A stretch of 64,000 bases of DNA from Citrobacter sp. JGM124 (GTDB taxonomy: Bacteria > Pseudomonadota > Gammaproteobacteria > Enterobacterales > Enterobacteriaceae), in the NCBI RefSeq assembly GCF_018257795.1, contig NZ_JAERJD010000006.1:62001-126000 (forward strand), read 5' to 3'. Numbering within the stretch: position 1 is the stretch's first letter; each line of letters starts with the position of its first letter. Made by a program: the position numbers and the translations under genes. Shown one piece after another: positions 10,890 to 20,954 of this stretch. The notes beneath the pieces are model-generated. The model was not told the origin of the DNA, did no database searches, and worked only from the letters and a program-made list of their open reading frames with translations.

Positions 10890-11465
10890 TCAGAACTGAA
10901 AGCGTAGCCAGGCAAAGTAAACGTTACCGTTATTATAAGTACCAGGGATGTAAGTCATCTGGAATGTTGCCGGTCCATATCCTACAGAAGCCAGGGGTAA
11001 TACTAGCGGAATAGGGATGTACTTCCAGTTGTCACGGGCAGTCACCCCCGCGGTATACCCTAACCCAAGACGAAAATTATCATCCTGCAATGGCCGCCAG
11101 ATTTTTTCCCAGCCATACCCCCCTATGGGCTCCCATTTATTAAAGGAATCTTTAAAGGCCATCAGATAAAGACCGTGCCAGTTTCCCTTTTCATCCCAAC
11201 GAGATTGCCCGAATCCTGCCCCCCATGGGCGTTCGTTATAACTATCCGTTTTCTCCTTGCTATAAGCAAAGCGTGCATGCCAGGTGATAGCAGGGACGTA
11301 AAGGTCATAGTGTTGAGGCGCTTTCCACGTTTGTGAAACATTGTCTGAGAATGTATTCCACGCATTACTGAAGAACCCTGTGCTGGCCGCCTGGCTGTAC
11401 GGGGAGATGATCAATAAAGAGGCAATCAGAGCCTGTATTGAGAATAGTCTATGAGAATGAGTCAC
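10890..11465 (-). CDS. pagP: Lipid A palmitoyltransferase PagP
   Basis: A 191-residue outer-membrane enzyme that transfers palmitate from phospholipids to lipid A. A signal peptide ends near SQAAS. The body shows the family blocks [43 protein letters not shown] and the C-terminal beta-barrel ending in [10 protein letters not shown] with a terminal Phe. It is a little longer than the E. coli protein at the N-terminus. In enterobacteria pagP is often PhoPQ-controlled, but no PhoP box was confirmed here. Confidence 0.94.
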   Translation of the reverse strand: MTHSHRLFSIQALIASLLIISPYSQAASTGFFSNAWNTFSDNVSQTWKAPQHYDLYVPAITWHARFAYSKEKTDSYNERPWGAGFGQSRWDEKGNWHGLYLMAFKDSFNKWEPIGGYGWEKIWRPLQDDNFRLGLGYTAGVTARDNWKYIPIPLVLPLASVGYGPATFQMTYIPGTYNNGNVYFAWLRFQF

Positions 11466-12313
11466 GTCATTATTACCGTATTAATAGCAAGTCGTAAGAA
11501 AAATCTGCGGTGCAGAAAACACTCAAAAATGAACCTGATGGTGATATATTCACTCGTGTAAGGGGGATCTTACAATAGCCTAGTCACAGTCATCAAGATG
11601 GTCAAATAAGTGATTAAGTCAATAACGTCAGGGCCCCGCCCTTTTATCGCCAGTCAGCCAGATTGAAAATTACGCAGACGAAAGCAGTAAGTCATCGAAA
11701 CCGCTAACGTTCAAGTTAGCGATGTCTTTACTGTTTTCCCCTGACTCCGTTGACTGGTAGAGATAATAAAATTCTTAACCAGAAGCACAGCATTCGCCTC
11801 CGTTTTTATGGTGCCCGGAATGACGTTAAACCACTATCACGCCTCCCACGGCCTTTATAAAAAATAATCATACAGGTAAGAAGATCTCACTCTCTGCCTG
11901 GCGCCGGTACTGGCTTTTCTGATCAACACGATTATGTGTGCCTGATACGATTAAATATATTCAACCAGCATCATAAAAAATAATAAATACAATGAAATAG
12001 AATATAATTGGCTTCTGTTTAATCACTTTGAGGTATGATTTTCATCAACACATGTCCCTCATCATTAATGTGCTAAATTGACCTTCAATAAATAGACATC
12101 TGCCACTGAAATATTTACCCACCAGTACTGGTACCATCAATTTGACTGCGGGTTTGCCACATATTGCACAAAAAGATACTCAGCCCCTGGCAAGCCCGGG
12201 AAAAGATTACACGCGAAATGTTCTAAATTGGATCATACTCAGTACAGATATATTCTTTAAATCACTATTCTATGATTAAATAACGGCACTATTTTTATGG
12301 ATAAAAATACATA
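11466..12313. other. Gene-free stretch of about 850 bp between pagP and rna
   Basis: No convincing ORF is seen on either strand. The stretch is AT-rich, especially 11930-12300. It has a small hairpin near 11702-11721 (CGCTAAC with GTTAGCG). E. coli keeps other genes, including dcuC, next to pagP; a decayed gene is possible but nothing could be aligned with confidence. Promoters of pagP and rna must lie at its two ends. Confidence 0.5.
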
Positions 12314-13120
12314 ATGTATACTCTTGGCCGCTGTGTTCTGTTGCTTACCCTTCCTTCATTTATCAGTACGTTAGCATGGGCAGACCCACTGGAACCTAAA
12401 AAATTCTCTGATTTTAGTTATTATGTGCTGGCACTATCCTGGCAGACAGGTTATTGCCAAAGCCAGCATGACCACCACCATCAGGAGTCAGATTTCTGTA
12501 AAAATCAGCAAGATTTTGCGGATAAGCGTTCATTTTTGACTGTTCACGGATTATGGCCAAGCCTTCCTGCCTCAGTTGCCGCCCACGGGGTTGATGAAAA
12601 ACGCTGGTTTCGCTATGGCTGTTCTACACGGCCCATCCCCAATATGCCAATGGTAAAAGCGTCAAATAAGTGTAGTGCGCCTGTCACCGGCATCTCACTT
12701 GAAGTCGCTTCAAAGCTTGCTGACATTATGCCTGCAGCAGGAGGAGAGTCCTGCCTTGAGCGCTACGAATATGCTAAACATGGTGCCTGCTTTGACTTTA
12801 ACTCTAATGATTATTTCGACACCATGGTACGCTTAAGTAATGACGTTAGACGCCAGGCTCTGGGCCAATTTATACAACAACATTATGGAAAGGTTGTGAC
12901 CCGTGCAGCGTTTGATCAAGCCGTAAGAGAAAGCTGGGGCGAGAAAGCAGTTAAAGCCGTTAAATTAAGCTGTGACGGTAATCCTGCCTATTTAACCGAA
13001 ATACAACTCACACTGCGGGCAAATAAAATTAATCTGCCACTACACGATGGCTCCTTTGCTACACAAAAGCATCCTGGCAATTGTGGAACCGCCTTTCGCC
13101 TTGATGCGGTCGGGTTCTAG
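12314..13120 (+). CDS. rna: Ribonuclease I (RNase T2 family)
   Basis: A 268-residue periplasmic broad-specificity endoribonuclease. A signal peptide ends near AWADP. The two T2 active-site blocks are visible: FLTVHGLWPSLP and ERYEYAKHGACFDF, each with a catalytic His. The sequence YVLALSWQTGYCQSQHD is shared with E. coli RNase I. Several Cys residues fit disulfides in the periplasm. Its neighbour is rnk, as in E. coli. Confidence 0.95.
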   Translation: MYTLGRCVLLLTLPSFISTLAWADPLEPKKFSDFSYYVLALSWQTGYCQSQHDHHHQESDFCKNQQDFADKRSFLTVHGLWPSLPASVAAHGVDEKRWFRYGCSTRPIPNMPMVKASNKCSAPVTGISLEVASKLADIMPAAGGESCLERYEYAKHGACFDFNSNDYFDTMVRLSNDVRRQALGQFIQQHYGKVVTRAAFDQAVRESWGEKAVKAVKLSCDGNPAYLTEIQLTLRANKINLPLHDGSFATQKHPGNCGTAFRLDAVGF

Positions 13121-13233
13121 AAGCGTCCTGTATCGCCACCAGCCATCTGATGCACAAACAGAGTGAATAATAAAAAATGTGCGCCTTCAGGCTTCCAACT
13201 GAGCCTTAAGCTCAGTATCATCCAAACAGAGCT

Positions 13234-13266
13234 GACCCTCATCGATTCCGGTGAGGGTTTTTCTTT
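13234..13266 (+). terminator. Terminator after rna
   Basis: Stem ACCCTCA with TGAGGGT, a ten-base loop and then TTTTTCTTT. It lies about 115 bp after the rna stop and before rnk. A smaller hairpin (CTGAGC with GCTCAG) sits about 35 bp upstream. Confidence 0.75.
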
Positions 13267-13310
13267 ATAACGTATCATGAAATAAGTGAGCGTTTTACAC
13301 GGAGGGAACG

Positions 13311-13721
13311 ATGTCCAGACCTGCTATCATTATTAACGAACTCGATGCTGAACGTCTTGATAGACTGCTCGAGAAGCCGCAATATGCCAAAACCCCCGTT
13401 GCCGATATGCTGAATTCGGAACTGGATCGCGCTGAGATGTGTACCCCAGAAGAAATGCCAGCGGATGTGGTATCAATGAATAGTCGCGTGAAGTTTCGTG
13501 ATCTCAGCTCTCGGGAAGCCTTTGTGCGTACTCTGGTCTACCCCGCCAACCTGACCGACAGCGATAATCAGCTTTCTGTGATGGCACCCGTAGGAGCCGC
13601 CTTGTTAGGATTGCGGGTGGGTGACACCATTAATTGGGAACTACCCAATGGCAATAACACCCATCTGGAAGTGCTGGAACTGCAATACCAGCCTGAGTCT
13701 GCTGGCGAATTCCACCGCTAG
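13311..13721 (+). CDS. rnk: Nucleoside diphosphate kinase regulator Rnk
   Basis: A 136-residue GreA/GreB-related protein. It has a short N-terminal coiled-coil-like segment and a C-terminal FKBP-like domain with [17 protein letters not shown] and NWELPNG. Rnk binds RNA polymerase near the secondary channel and was found as a regulator of nucleoside diphosphate kinase levels. A good GGAGGG Shine-Dalgarno precedes the ATG. It closely matches E. coli Rnk. Confidence 0.95.
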   Translation: MSRPAIIINELDAERLDRLLEKPQYAKTPVADMLNSELDRAEMCTPEEMPADVVSMNSRVKFRDLSSREAFVRTLVYPANLTDSDNQLSVMAPVGAALLGLRVGDTINWELPNGNNTHLEVLELQYQPESAGEFHR

Positions 13722-13903
13722 TCGCAGCCCCTTCTAAAATGGAGGGGATGTGATACACCAGACAAGGGTTCACACATCGTCTTATCCCTGTTACCCAATC
13801 GGCTTAATCGCGTCCTGTGTCAGGGAAAAACGAATAATGGCCTTATGTACCGGGCAAAAGAAAAAGGCGGATAGTCATGATACTATCCACCTGATGGTTC
13901 TTA

Positions 13904-14116
13904 TCAGGCCTCGACTGTAATACTCAGGCTGGCAAATGTCACCGTCTGACCGGCAACAATCTTACAACGTTTACGTGTTTCTACCACGCCATTAACCTTA
14001 ACCAGACCTTCAGCAATCATGGCCTTGGCTTGTGCACCACTCTCACTCCAACCCTCAAGTTTGAGTAAATCGCACAATTCCACATGGGGATGTTTACCTA
14101 ATACAAATGTAGCCAT
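13904..14116 (-). CDS. ybcJ: S4-domain RNA-binding protein YbcJ
   Basis: A 70-residue S4-like RNA-binding protein nearly identical to E. coli YbcJ (FVLGKHPHVELCDLLKLEGW at the start). The start ATG at 14116 overlaps the folD stop by one base (TAATG), so the two are translationally coupled; a 12-codon upstream extension was discarded. A role in RNA or ribosome metabolism is assumed from the fold only. Confidence 0.94.
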   Translation of the reverse strand: MATFVLGKHPHVELCDLLKLEGWSESGAQAKAMIAEGLVKVNGVVETRKRCKIVAGQTVTFASLSITVEA

Positions 14117-14985
14117 TAAAGCTCTCCACCAACATCGTGATACTCCTCGCATGCCTGCAAGGTATTTTCAATAAGCGTCGCAACGGTCATCGGCCCCACT
14201 CCACCAGGAACAGGAGTAATAAATGATGCTTTAGCTGCGGCATCCGCATAATTAACATCACCAACTACTTTGCCATCTTCCAGGCGGTTGATCCCGACAT
14301 CCACCACGATAGCGCCTTCTTTTATCCACTCACCAGGAATAAACCCAGGTTTACCCACTGCAACGATCAACAAATCTGCATTCTCCACATGATGGCGCAG
14401 GTTTTTGGTAAAACGATGGGTCACCGTCGTGGTACAACCTGCCAACAGCAGTTCCATGCTCATTGGGCGCCCCACAATATTAGATGCACCGACCACCACA
14501 GCATTTAAGCCACGGAGATCTACATGGTAACGCTCCAGCAATGTGACAATACCACGGGGAGTGCAAGGACGCAGACGCGGAGCCCGCTGGCATAACCGAC
14601 CAACATTATAAGGGTGGAATCCATCCACATCCTTGTCCGGATCTATACGTTCAAGCACCTTCACATTATCAATACCTGCGGGTAAAGGCAGTTGCACCAG
14701 AATACCGTCAATACTGTCATCAGCATTCAGAGTATCAATCAGCGTTAACAGCTCTGCTTCACTCGTCATTGCCGGTAAATCATACGAACGGGAAATAAAA
14801 CCAACCTCTTCACAGGCCTTACGCTTACTGGCAACATAAATCTTGGAAGCAGGATTCACTCCAACCAAAATCACTGCCAGGCCAGGAGCTCGTTTTCCTG
14901 CCGCAACACGGTTTTTAACCTTTTCGGCAACTTCTAGCCGAACCTGCTGCGCAATCGTTTTACCATCAATAATCTTCGCTACCAT
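14116..14985 (-). CDS. folD: Methylene-tetrahydrofolate dehydrogenase / cyclohydrolase FolD
   Basis: A 289-residue bifunctional enzyme that interconverts 5,10-methylene-THF and 10-formyl-THF. Conserved blocks are [13 protein letters not shown] (catalytic Tyr and Lys), [24 protein letters not shown], the nucleotide-binding [13 protein letters not shown] and [15 protein letters not shown]. It is followed by coupled ybcJ. folD beside argU is the E. coli arrangement. Confidence 0.97.
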   Translation of the reverse strand: MVAKIIDGKTIAQQVRLEVAEKVKNRVAAGKRAPGLAVILVGVNPASKIYVASKRKACEEVGFISRSYDLPAMTSEAELLTLIDTLNADDSIDGILVQLPLPAGIDNVKVLERIDPDKDVDGFHPYNVGRLCQRAPRLRPCTPRGIVTLLERYHVDLRGLNAVVVGASNIVGRPMSMELLLAGCTTTVTHRFTKNLRHHVENADLLIVAVGKPGFIPGEWIKEGAIVVDVGINRLEDGKVVGDVNYADAAAKASFITPVPGGVGPMTVATLIENTLQACEEYHDVGGEL

Positions 14986-15111
14986 CTGAGAGAAAATTCC
15001 GTCTGTAATCTATAAGAGAGAGGATAGTGGCTATTTTGTCAGACTCGCGAGCCGCTGTCAGGTTCTGATGCAGGTTTATGCTTAATTGATACGCAGGTGA
15101 TTGAAAAGACA

Positions 15112-15139
15112 TTGACTCCGGAGATGTTGACCGTATAAT
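15112..15139 (+). promoter_or_regulatory. Sigma-70 promoter of the tRNA-Arg gene
   Basis: TTGACT at 15112-15117 and a consensus TATAAT at 15134-15139 with a 16-bp spacer. The -10 lies 54 bp before the tRNA. Confidence 0.8.
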
Positions 15140-15193
15140 CCTCCACGCGTCTTATAGACGACAGTCATATTGGCTGCCTGCATTGAGTCTAAT

Positions 15194-15270
15194 GCGCCCT
15201 TAGCTCAGCTGGATAGAGCAACGGCCTTCTAAGCCGTAGGTCACAGGTTCGAATCCTGTAGGGCGTACCA
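15194..15270 (+). tRNA. argU: tRNA-Arg (anticodon TCT)
   Basis: A 77-nt cloverleaf with encoded CCA. The acceptor stem pairs GCGCCCT with AGGGCGT (first pair G-U), the anticodon arm is ACGGC-CTTCTAA-GCCGT with TCT, and the T-loop is GGTTCGAATCC. It matches E. coli argU closely. It reads rare AGA/AGG codons and serves here as the attachment site of the island that follows. Confidence 0.98.
15248..15263 (+). repeat. Left island attachment repeat (attL) inside tRNA-Arg
   Basis: TTCGAATCCTGTAGGG in the T-arm and acceptor stem of the tRNA is repeated exactly at 25253-25268. Beyond the repeat both copies continue with CCATTTT and TTCTCCCA at similar spacing, so the duplicated segment was longer and has diverged. 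Confidence 0.8.
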
Positions 15271-15447
15271 TTTTAAGTTCTCCCAGACTCTACCGAATTC
15301 AACAAAACCCCGTTATATTCATTGATACCACTAGGATTTTCTGTCGCTGAGCTCCACCGAGGTCAACCCAGCATACTGGAAATCAAATCGATGTTGGGGG
15401 CCTCTATGGGGGCTCTTCTTGTTCAATGACTATTAGGGGCCCCCACG

Positions 15448-15966
15448 ATGCCACTTAATGCTCGACAGATAGAAACCGCCAAGCCACAAGACAAAGAGTA
15501 CAAACTCACTGATGGCGCAGGCCTTTATCTTCTGATAAAGCCGAATGGAGCCAAATATTGGCGTTTGAAGTACCGCGTTGCAGGGAAAGAGAAAAAATTA
15601 TCTATCGGCGTTTATCCTGATATCTCGCTGGCAGAAGCGAGATTAAAACGGGAAGAGGCTCGAAAAATCGTCGCCTCTGGTGGCGATCCTAGTGAACAAA
15701 AGCAGGTTGAAAGACAGGCTAAGAAAATCAACATCGATAACACCTTCAAAGCCATTGCTCTCGAATGGCATGAATACAAACGCCCTAACTGGTCGAAGGG
15801 GTACGCTGAAGACTTGATGGAAGCGTTTGAGAACGACATCTTCCCTGATATCGGCAAACGGCCTGTCGCTGAGATCAAGCCGCTGGAAATGCTAACCTCA
15901 CTGCGAAAACTGGAAAAACGCGGCGTTCTCGACAAATTGCGTAAAATCCGCCAAGCCTGTAATTGA
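15448..15966 (+). pseudogene. P4-family tyrosine integrase, truncated by an IS
   Basis: 172 residues of a P4-type integrase whose normal length is about 400. The N-terminal DUF4102 domain (LTDGAGLYLLIKPNGAKYWR, KKLSIGVYPDISLAEAR) and the start of the core-binding SAM-like domain are intact. The frame then stops at TGA 15964-15966, the first three bases of the IS, so the catalytic domain with R-H-R-Y is missing. No continuation was found after the IS. It starts 178 bp after the tRNA, typical for an integrase of an argU island. It should be inactive. Confidence 0.9.
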
Positions 15967-16043
15967 TCTTCCCCCTTCGTTCAGTACCGCTGTAAAGTAG
16001 AGTTTTCGGCCTTTCTTTTCCGTCCCAAAAGAGGTCATTCGTT

Positions 16044-16310
16044 ATGAAAAAGACGCGTTATACCGAGGAACAAATCGCTTTTGCACTCAAACAGGCTGAA
16101 ACCGGCACTCGCGTTGAGGAAGTCTGTAGAAAGATGGGGATTTCTGAGGCAACATTTTACAATTGGAAGAAGAAATTCGGCGGCATGGGTGTCACGGAAT
16201 TACGCCGTCTTCGGCAGCTTGAGGAGGAAAACCAGCGCCTCAAACGTCTGGTGGCCGATCTGAGTCTGGACAAGGAGATGCTACAGGATGTCATCCGAAA
16301 AAAGTTCTGA
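16044..16310 (+). CDS. IS3-family transposase OrfA (DNA-binding)
   Basis: An 88-residue protein with an N-terminal helix-turn-helix ([20 protein letters not shown]) and a C-terminal leucine-zipper-like helix ([20 protein letters not shown]). It recognises the IS ends. A run of six A plus G (AAAAAAG) just before its stop suits -1 frameshifting into orfB, giving the OrfAB transposase. Confidence 0.92.
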   Translation: MKKTRYTEEQIAFALKQAETGTRVEEVCRKMGISEATFYNWKKKFGGMGVTELRRLRQLEEENQRLKRLVADLSLDKEMLQDVIRKKF

Positions 16311-16333
16311 GGCCGCTGCAGAAGCGTGAGGCG

Positions 16334-17143
16334 GTGGAATATCTGCTGGCGGCGTACCGTATCGGAGCACGCAGAGGGTGCAGGCTGATGATGCAGAGCC
16401 GCACGGTATACAACTATCGTAGCCGCCGTGACGATCGGGCTATTACTCAGCGAATACGGGAAATTGCGGAGACGCGCATCCGTTATGGCTGTCCGCGCAT
16501 TCATATCCTGCTGCGAAGAGAAGGCTGGCTTGTTAACCACAAGAAAACACACCGTATTTACTGCCTTGAGGGGCTCAATCTGCGTTCAAAACGGCCACGA
16601 CGGCATGTGACCGCCAAACACCGCAAAGGGCGACCACAGGTACTCACCGCAGATCAATGCTGGAGCATGGATTTCGTTGCTGATAATCTGTTCAACGGGC
16701 GTCGGATCAGGGCGCTAACTATAGTGGATAATTTTAGCCGAGAATGTCTGGCGATCGAGGTTGGTCAGGGGTTACGCGGTGATGATGTGGTGGCTGTCAT
16801 GGATCGATTGAAAGGGTCACTAGGGCGAGTCCCGCAAAGGCTGCAGACAGACAACGGCAGTGAGTTTGTCTCAAAATCGATGGATCGGTGGGCCTATGAA
16901 AATCAGGTAACGATGGACTTCTCACGCCCCGGAAAACCGACGGATAATGCCTTTATCGAGTCATTTAATGGCAGCCTGAGAGATGAGTGTCTGAACGTAC
17001 ACTGGTTCTTGTCTCTGGAAGATGCGCAGGAGAAAATTGAACACTGGCGGCAGGAATATAATCATTTTCGTCCGCATTCTTCGTTAAATAACCTGACTCC
17101 GGCAGAATTTGCCCGAAGTCATCAAAAAGGTCCGGATCTCTGA
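16334..17143 (+). CDS. IS3-family transposase OrfB (DDE catalytic part)
   Basis: The catalytic half of the IS transposase, at least 269 residues. The DDE residues are visible in [19 protein letters not shown] and [15 protein letters not shown]. The frame is open from about 16296 and joins orfA at the AAAAAAG slippery site by a -1 shift, giving [18 protein letters not shown] at the junction. The 16334 start is nominal; translation most likely enters by frameshift. The gene looks intact, so the element may be active. Confidence 0.92.
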   Translation: MEYLLAAYRIGARRGCRLMMQSRTVYNYRSRRDDRAITQRIREIAETRIRYGCPRIHILLRREGWLVNHKKTHRIYCLEGLNLRSKRPRRHVTAKHRKGRPQVLTADQCWSMDFVADNLFNGRRIRALTIVDNFSRECLAIEVGQGLRGDDVVAVMDRLKGSLGRVPQRLQTDNGSEFVSKSMDRWAYENQVTMDFSRPGKPTDNAFIESFNGSLRDECLNVHWFLSLEDAQEKIEHWRQEYNHFRPHSSLNNLTPAEFARSHQKGPDL

Positions 17144-17390
17144 TTTAGCCTGGTACGGATATTGGGAGGAGGTCAAGAAACCGGAAATCTCAAAAAGTGT
17201 GTGGAACTAAAACGGGTGTACTTACATAAAGACTGCGAGCCGCTTTCCAGTAACACCGCACCAAATCAATTTATCTCTCTCCCCGATGCATAATGCGCTA
17301 GCCCTGACCGGCTGGCGCATTTGCTTTTATGTATGGACCGCAAACTATGCAAATTGAACCCGAGGTTTTAACCGAACACACCGAACTGAT

Positions 17391-18176
17391 TTGCTCGACC
17401 AATATCGTATCGTTACCGGACGTGATACCGCGCTGCAACAGATAGAGCAACTCCTCAATCAGCTACAGGCTATTTCAACGCTAACGGCGACTATCGGTGG
17501 CGGCACCGCTGAAGACTGGGCGTTAAAGCAGGGGCATCGCTACGATTGCAGGCTAACAGAAGCATCCAACAAGGCGATGCCCGCCATCACCCGCACACTG
17601 GATCGCAATATCTGGCGCGACCTGATGCTGAAATCTGGCATGTTGTCGCTGATGGATGCCGAAGCGCGTAGTCAGTGGCACAAGAATCTGGATGAGGGGG
17701 AGCTACCGGCCATCAGCAAAGCCAATATCCTCAGCACCTTTGAGCAACTTCACCAAAGCAAGCTGGAAGTATTCGAGCGTGGGGTCATCAACGTATTCAA
17801 AGGGCTATCGTGGGATTACAAGACCAATCACCCTTGCTACTTTGGCAAGAAAATCATCATCAGCAATCTGGTGACGTACAACCGTTGGGGCTTTGGCCTG
17901 AACTGGGGCTGGCGACGCGATCAACTAGCTGATATGGAGAGAATGCTGTATCTGCTGGATGGTAAATCGATCCCCGACAATCGAGGCGATGTCACCATCC
18001 GGCTGATGGACCATATCCGTGATAATCCCCATCAGCAGGAATACGAGGATGAGTTCTTTAGCGTGCGTTACTTTCAGAAAGGCACCGGGCATCTCACCTT
18101 TAAACGTCATGACCTGATCGATCAGATGAACGATATTATCGCCAAACATTATCCGAGGATGTTGGCGAAAAAGTAA
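17391..18176 (+). pseudogene. DUF4942 protein with a damaged start
   Basis: About 261 residues of a protein commonly found in argU/CP4-type enterobacterial islands (sequence KGLSWDYKTNHPCYFGKKI and GFGLNWGWRRDQLADMERM are typical of DUF4942). Function unknown. The body is open to the stop, but the only good start, ATG at 17347 giving MQIEPEVLTEHT, is in a different frame. The two frames would join near 17380-17390 after a small indel. A TTG at 17391 could start it instead. It is therefore called damaged, but it may still be expressed. Confidence 0.6.
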
Positions 18177-18236
18177 TTAACACCATAAATCAACAAATAA
18201 AAATTAATATAACAAATTAATTTTTATTAAAAATAC

Positions 18237-20954
18237 CTAACCCCTATTATGATCCTTACTGGATGCTCGTTTTCTCCCTAGAGAAACTGGATAAGGATCA
18301 ACAGGTTTAAGATCAACTTGTGGTTTACGTAATGCGTCTTCCCAGCCTCCAACATTATCCTTAAGGTTTATATCCCGGCTGAACTGCTCAAAATCGCAGG
18401 CATCCAGTTTTGCTTCAAAATTACGTTTGTGCAGGATGAACGCAGCAAGTTGATCCTGATCCAAAGACTGTGCCAAATAGGGGTAGTGAATACCTAGCTC
18501 AGTACTCCCCTGCTCTTTTAGCAGGTGGTTCACGCGACCGAATAAACGATCGATACGACCTACGCGTTGCTCGTTATCACCCGGCGTCCACGCAATCCCA
18601 TAATGATGGACCTGATTGCATTGCAAATGCAGGTTTACGCCTTCCTGAAACACCGATGTCGCGACCAATACATTGGGATAGAAGGGGCTGTTAAACCCAA
18701 GGATCAAACGCTGCCGATTATCCGTTTCACCACTGGCATACCATGCAGGACTAGAGAGGCTGGTTAGCTCGCGCCACGGCATTGTCCAATCATCCAGCTT
18801 ATGATCGGTAATCTTTTCACACATTGCTTCGAAAGTTTCGATACCATTAATGAAATAGCGCAACAATAAAGATCCAGGCAATTTGTCAGCAATACTGTCC
18901 GTGAAATGTCTGTAGCGTTCTTGCACATCTTGGAGGGTATTATTGCGACTAAAGCGTGTATACCAGCAGTACAACTCAATCATGACTGGACTGGCAAACA
19001 CATACCCAGCCTTAAGATAGCTGCCTAAATTCTCTACAATTGCCGGATTAGTACGGTGCCATTTTTGGATCTGCTGCTGGCAGTGTTCAGGAAGAAGAGG
19101 AAACATCATTCCCCAGACAGTTTTCAATGGCTGGTTATATTGACGCTTGCTTGTATTAGCTGAATTTAACGGGGTCTGCTGCTCGATCCACTGACTTCTC
19201 CGGTAATCCCGTGCCGCATCGCTAAAACTATCTCGCTGTTGCTCAGCCACTCGATAATAAGTGTGATACTCGGCAGTGAAATAATCAGCCGCAGGCTCGA
19301 GAAACAGAGAAAACAAGTTTTCCGGTCGGCGAAAACGTTGGCTAACGTTAGTGCAATCGGTTCGCTTTATACCACTTGTTTTCGCCACAAACAGATCGGC
19401 TATTTTCGATGAAAGCTTCAGTTCGTTGAGTTGCCGATCGTCATTTTCATCACTTTCGAGCTTGTCGACGGCATCGTCGATCTCATCTTGTTGTACTTGC
19501 GCAGCCAATACCTGAGTTAATCGGTTGAGATACTTCCGCGACCAGCCGCTTTTTCGCCATGCTTTTAGCGTTTTGTCCGGTGATTCTACGCCCCATGCCG
19601 AGATAATCTCTTTCGCCATCACCTCATCGTATTCGGCATTTATACGCTGGGTGATTTCACGCACAGAGGGAATTCGGCGCACGAAAACCAGATGCTTGTA
19701 GGAATAAAGTGAGGCTCGCGAATAAAATAGCTTCTCAGGGATACACTGTTTCACCAGTGTGTCATATTTCGGGTGATCCGGAAAACGATCATAAATATGC
19801 TGAAATTCTTTCGTCAATGCAGTGAGCAAATCGGAGTCAGGTGCCCTATGAAAAGCATCCTTTGCCATCTCATCTGCATTTTCCATTTCAGTATCATTGT
19901 CCTCTCTGGCAACAATACCTGTTGATTCAAATCCTTCGAGGTAGCCATACTGGAATTGACGATTTTCCCCTTTCTCACCTAACGCGTTTACCAGCTCTTT
20001 CTGATACAACGCAAAAAACAGTTCTGCATCTGGATTATTAACAAAACTCGCGGCCGTCACTCGCTCATTACGATAGTTATATTTGTTATTTGTAATACCT
20101 TGTCCCTGCATTTTACGTAAACGTCGAATAGCAAAGGTCTTTAATAGCGTTTTGACGTCACTGTCTGGGCTGACAGATTCAGGATGGATAAAGTAACTGA
20201 AAATATCCGCTACATTACGCGATGAGGAGTGGTTTGGCGTTGCGCTCAATAAAAGGGTCCTTTGCCCAAGTCGCTCATCATCCTCACCAAAGAAAGATTT
20301 GGCCGCCGCCGCACGCTGAGATTGACCATCACGATTACGGAAATAGTGCGCTTCATCGATCACAATCAGATCAAAACCTTGCTCACCAAGCGATGCTTTA
20401 ATATTGGCATGTAATTGTGCAGCGTAACGCTCGGCGTTTACCAACGCATTGTCTTTTTCATCCAACGGAACCAAGCCGCTCAGCGAGTGGATTGTCGTCA
20501 GATATAAATTCCCCGCCGATTCACGGATATCTTTTTCCAACTCATACAGTCTGGTAAACATCCGCGCTTCATGCACAGGATCTTTATTGGCGTTACAAAT
20601 ATTAGCGTTCTTACCCCGATAATGATACTTCAAAAAGATTTTGTACTCGCGAATCCAATGCAGACAAATGTCCTTATTAGGGACCATTATCAGGATCTTT
20701 GCATCGGGTTTTATATGCCACAAATGCAGTATCACACCTATCGCCTGATAGGTTTTACCCATCCCGACTTCATCCGCCAACAACGCCAAAGCGTGTTTTG
20801 CCAGAATATTCCATAACCCTGCGACACCTTCTGTCTGGCGAGCCGCCATGGATGGATCTTGCGCATCATAGTGCCAATCATCTTGATAAGCATCAAAACG
20901 CATTTTCTTTGCGACAGTGTATGGTGTTATGGTTTTCCAGTTATCAAGCTTCAT
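18237..20954 (-). CDS. SNF2-like superfamily 2 helicase, third gene of a putative defence module
   Basis: A 905-residue helicase. Motif I is LLADEVGMGKTYQA (residues about 57-70), motif II is IDEAHYF (about 200), motif III is LLLSATPNHSS (about 235). A long insert (about 330-680) precedes the C-terminal lobe, which has VATSVFQEGVNL and motif VI EQRVGRIDRLFGR (about 820). The layout resembles RapA/DrmD-type SNF2 ATPases that move along duplex DNA rather than classic unwinding helicases. Its ATG overlaps the end of the PLD gene by 11 bp. A nuclease-like partner next door suggests recognition or remodelling of foreign DNA; this is inference. Confidence 0.85.
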   Translation of the reverse strand: MKLDNWKTITPYTVAKKMRFDAYQDDWHYDAQDPSMAARQTEGVAGLWNILAKHALALLADEVGMGKTYQAIGVILHLWHIKPDAKILIMVPNKDICLHWIREYKIFLKYHYRGKNANICNANKDPVHEARMFTRLYELEKDIRESAGNLYLTTIHSLSGLVPLDEKDNALVNAERYAAQLHANIKASLGEQGFDLIVIDEAHYFRNRDGQSQRAAAAKSFFGEDDERLGQRTLLLSATPNHSSSRNVADIFSYFIHPESVSPDSDVKTLLKTFAIRRLRKMQGQGITNNKYNYRNERVTAASFVNNPDAELFFALYQKELVNALGEKGENRQFQYGYLEGFESTGIVAREDNDTEMENADEMAKDAFHRAPDSDLLTALTKEFQHIYDRFPDHPKYDTLVKQCIPEKLFYSRASLYSYKHLVFVRRIPSVREITQRINAEYDEVMAKEIISAWGVESPDKTLKAWRKSGWSRKYLNRLTQVLAAQVQQDEIDDAVDKLESDENDDRQLNELKLSSKIADLFVAKTSGIKRTDCTNVSQRFRRPENLFSLFLEPAADYFTAEYHTYYRVAEQQRDSFSDAARDYRRSQWIEQQTPLNSANTSKRQYNQPLKTVWGMMFPLLPEHCQQQIQKWHRTNPAIVENLGSYLKAGYVFASPVMIELYCWYTRFSRNNTLQDVQERYRHFTDSIADKLPGSLLLRYFINGIETFEAMCEKITDHKLDDWTMPWRELTSLSSPAWYASGETDNRQRLILGFNSPFYPNVLVATSVFQEGVNLHLQCNQVHHYGIAWTPGDNEQRVGRIDRLFGRVNHLLKEQGSTELGIHYPYLAQSLDQDQLAAFILHKRNFEAKLDACDFEQFSRDINLKDNVGGWEDALRKPQVDLKPVDPYPVSLGRKRASSKDHNRG

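Larger units (their letters stand above)
15964..17175 (+). mobile_element. IS3-family insertion sequence, 1212 bp
   Basis: The ends form imperfect inverted repeats: TGATCTTCCCCC on the left and TGACCTCCTCCC (complement) on the right, both followed by GTACC at about the same distance. Inside are orfA and orfB in overlapping phase. The terminal 5'-TG...CA-3' fits the family. No target duplication is seen (left flank GTAAT, right flank AGAAA), which points to a deletion beside the element. Confidence 0.88.
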
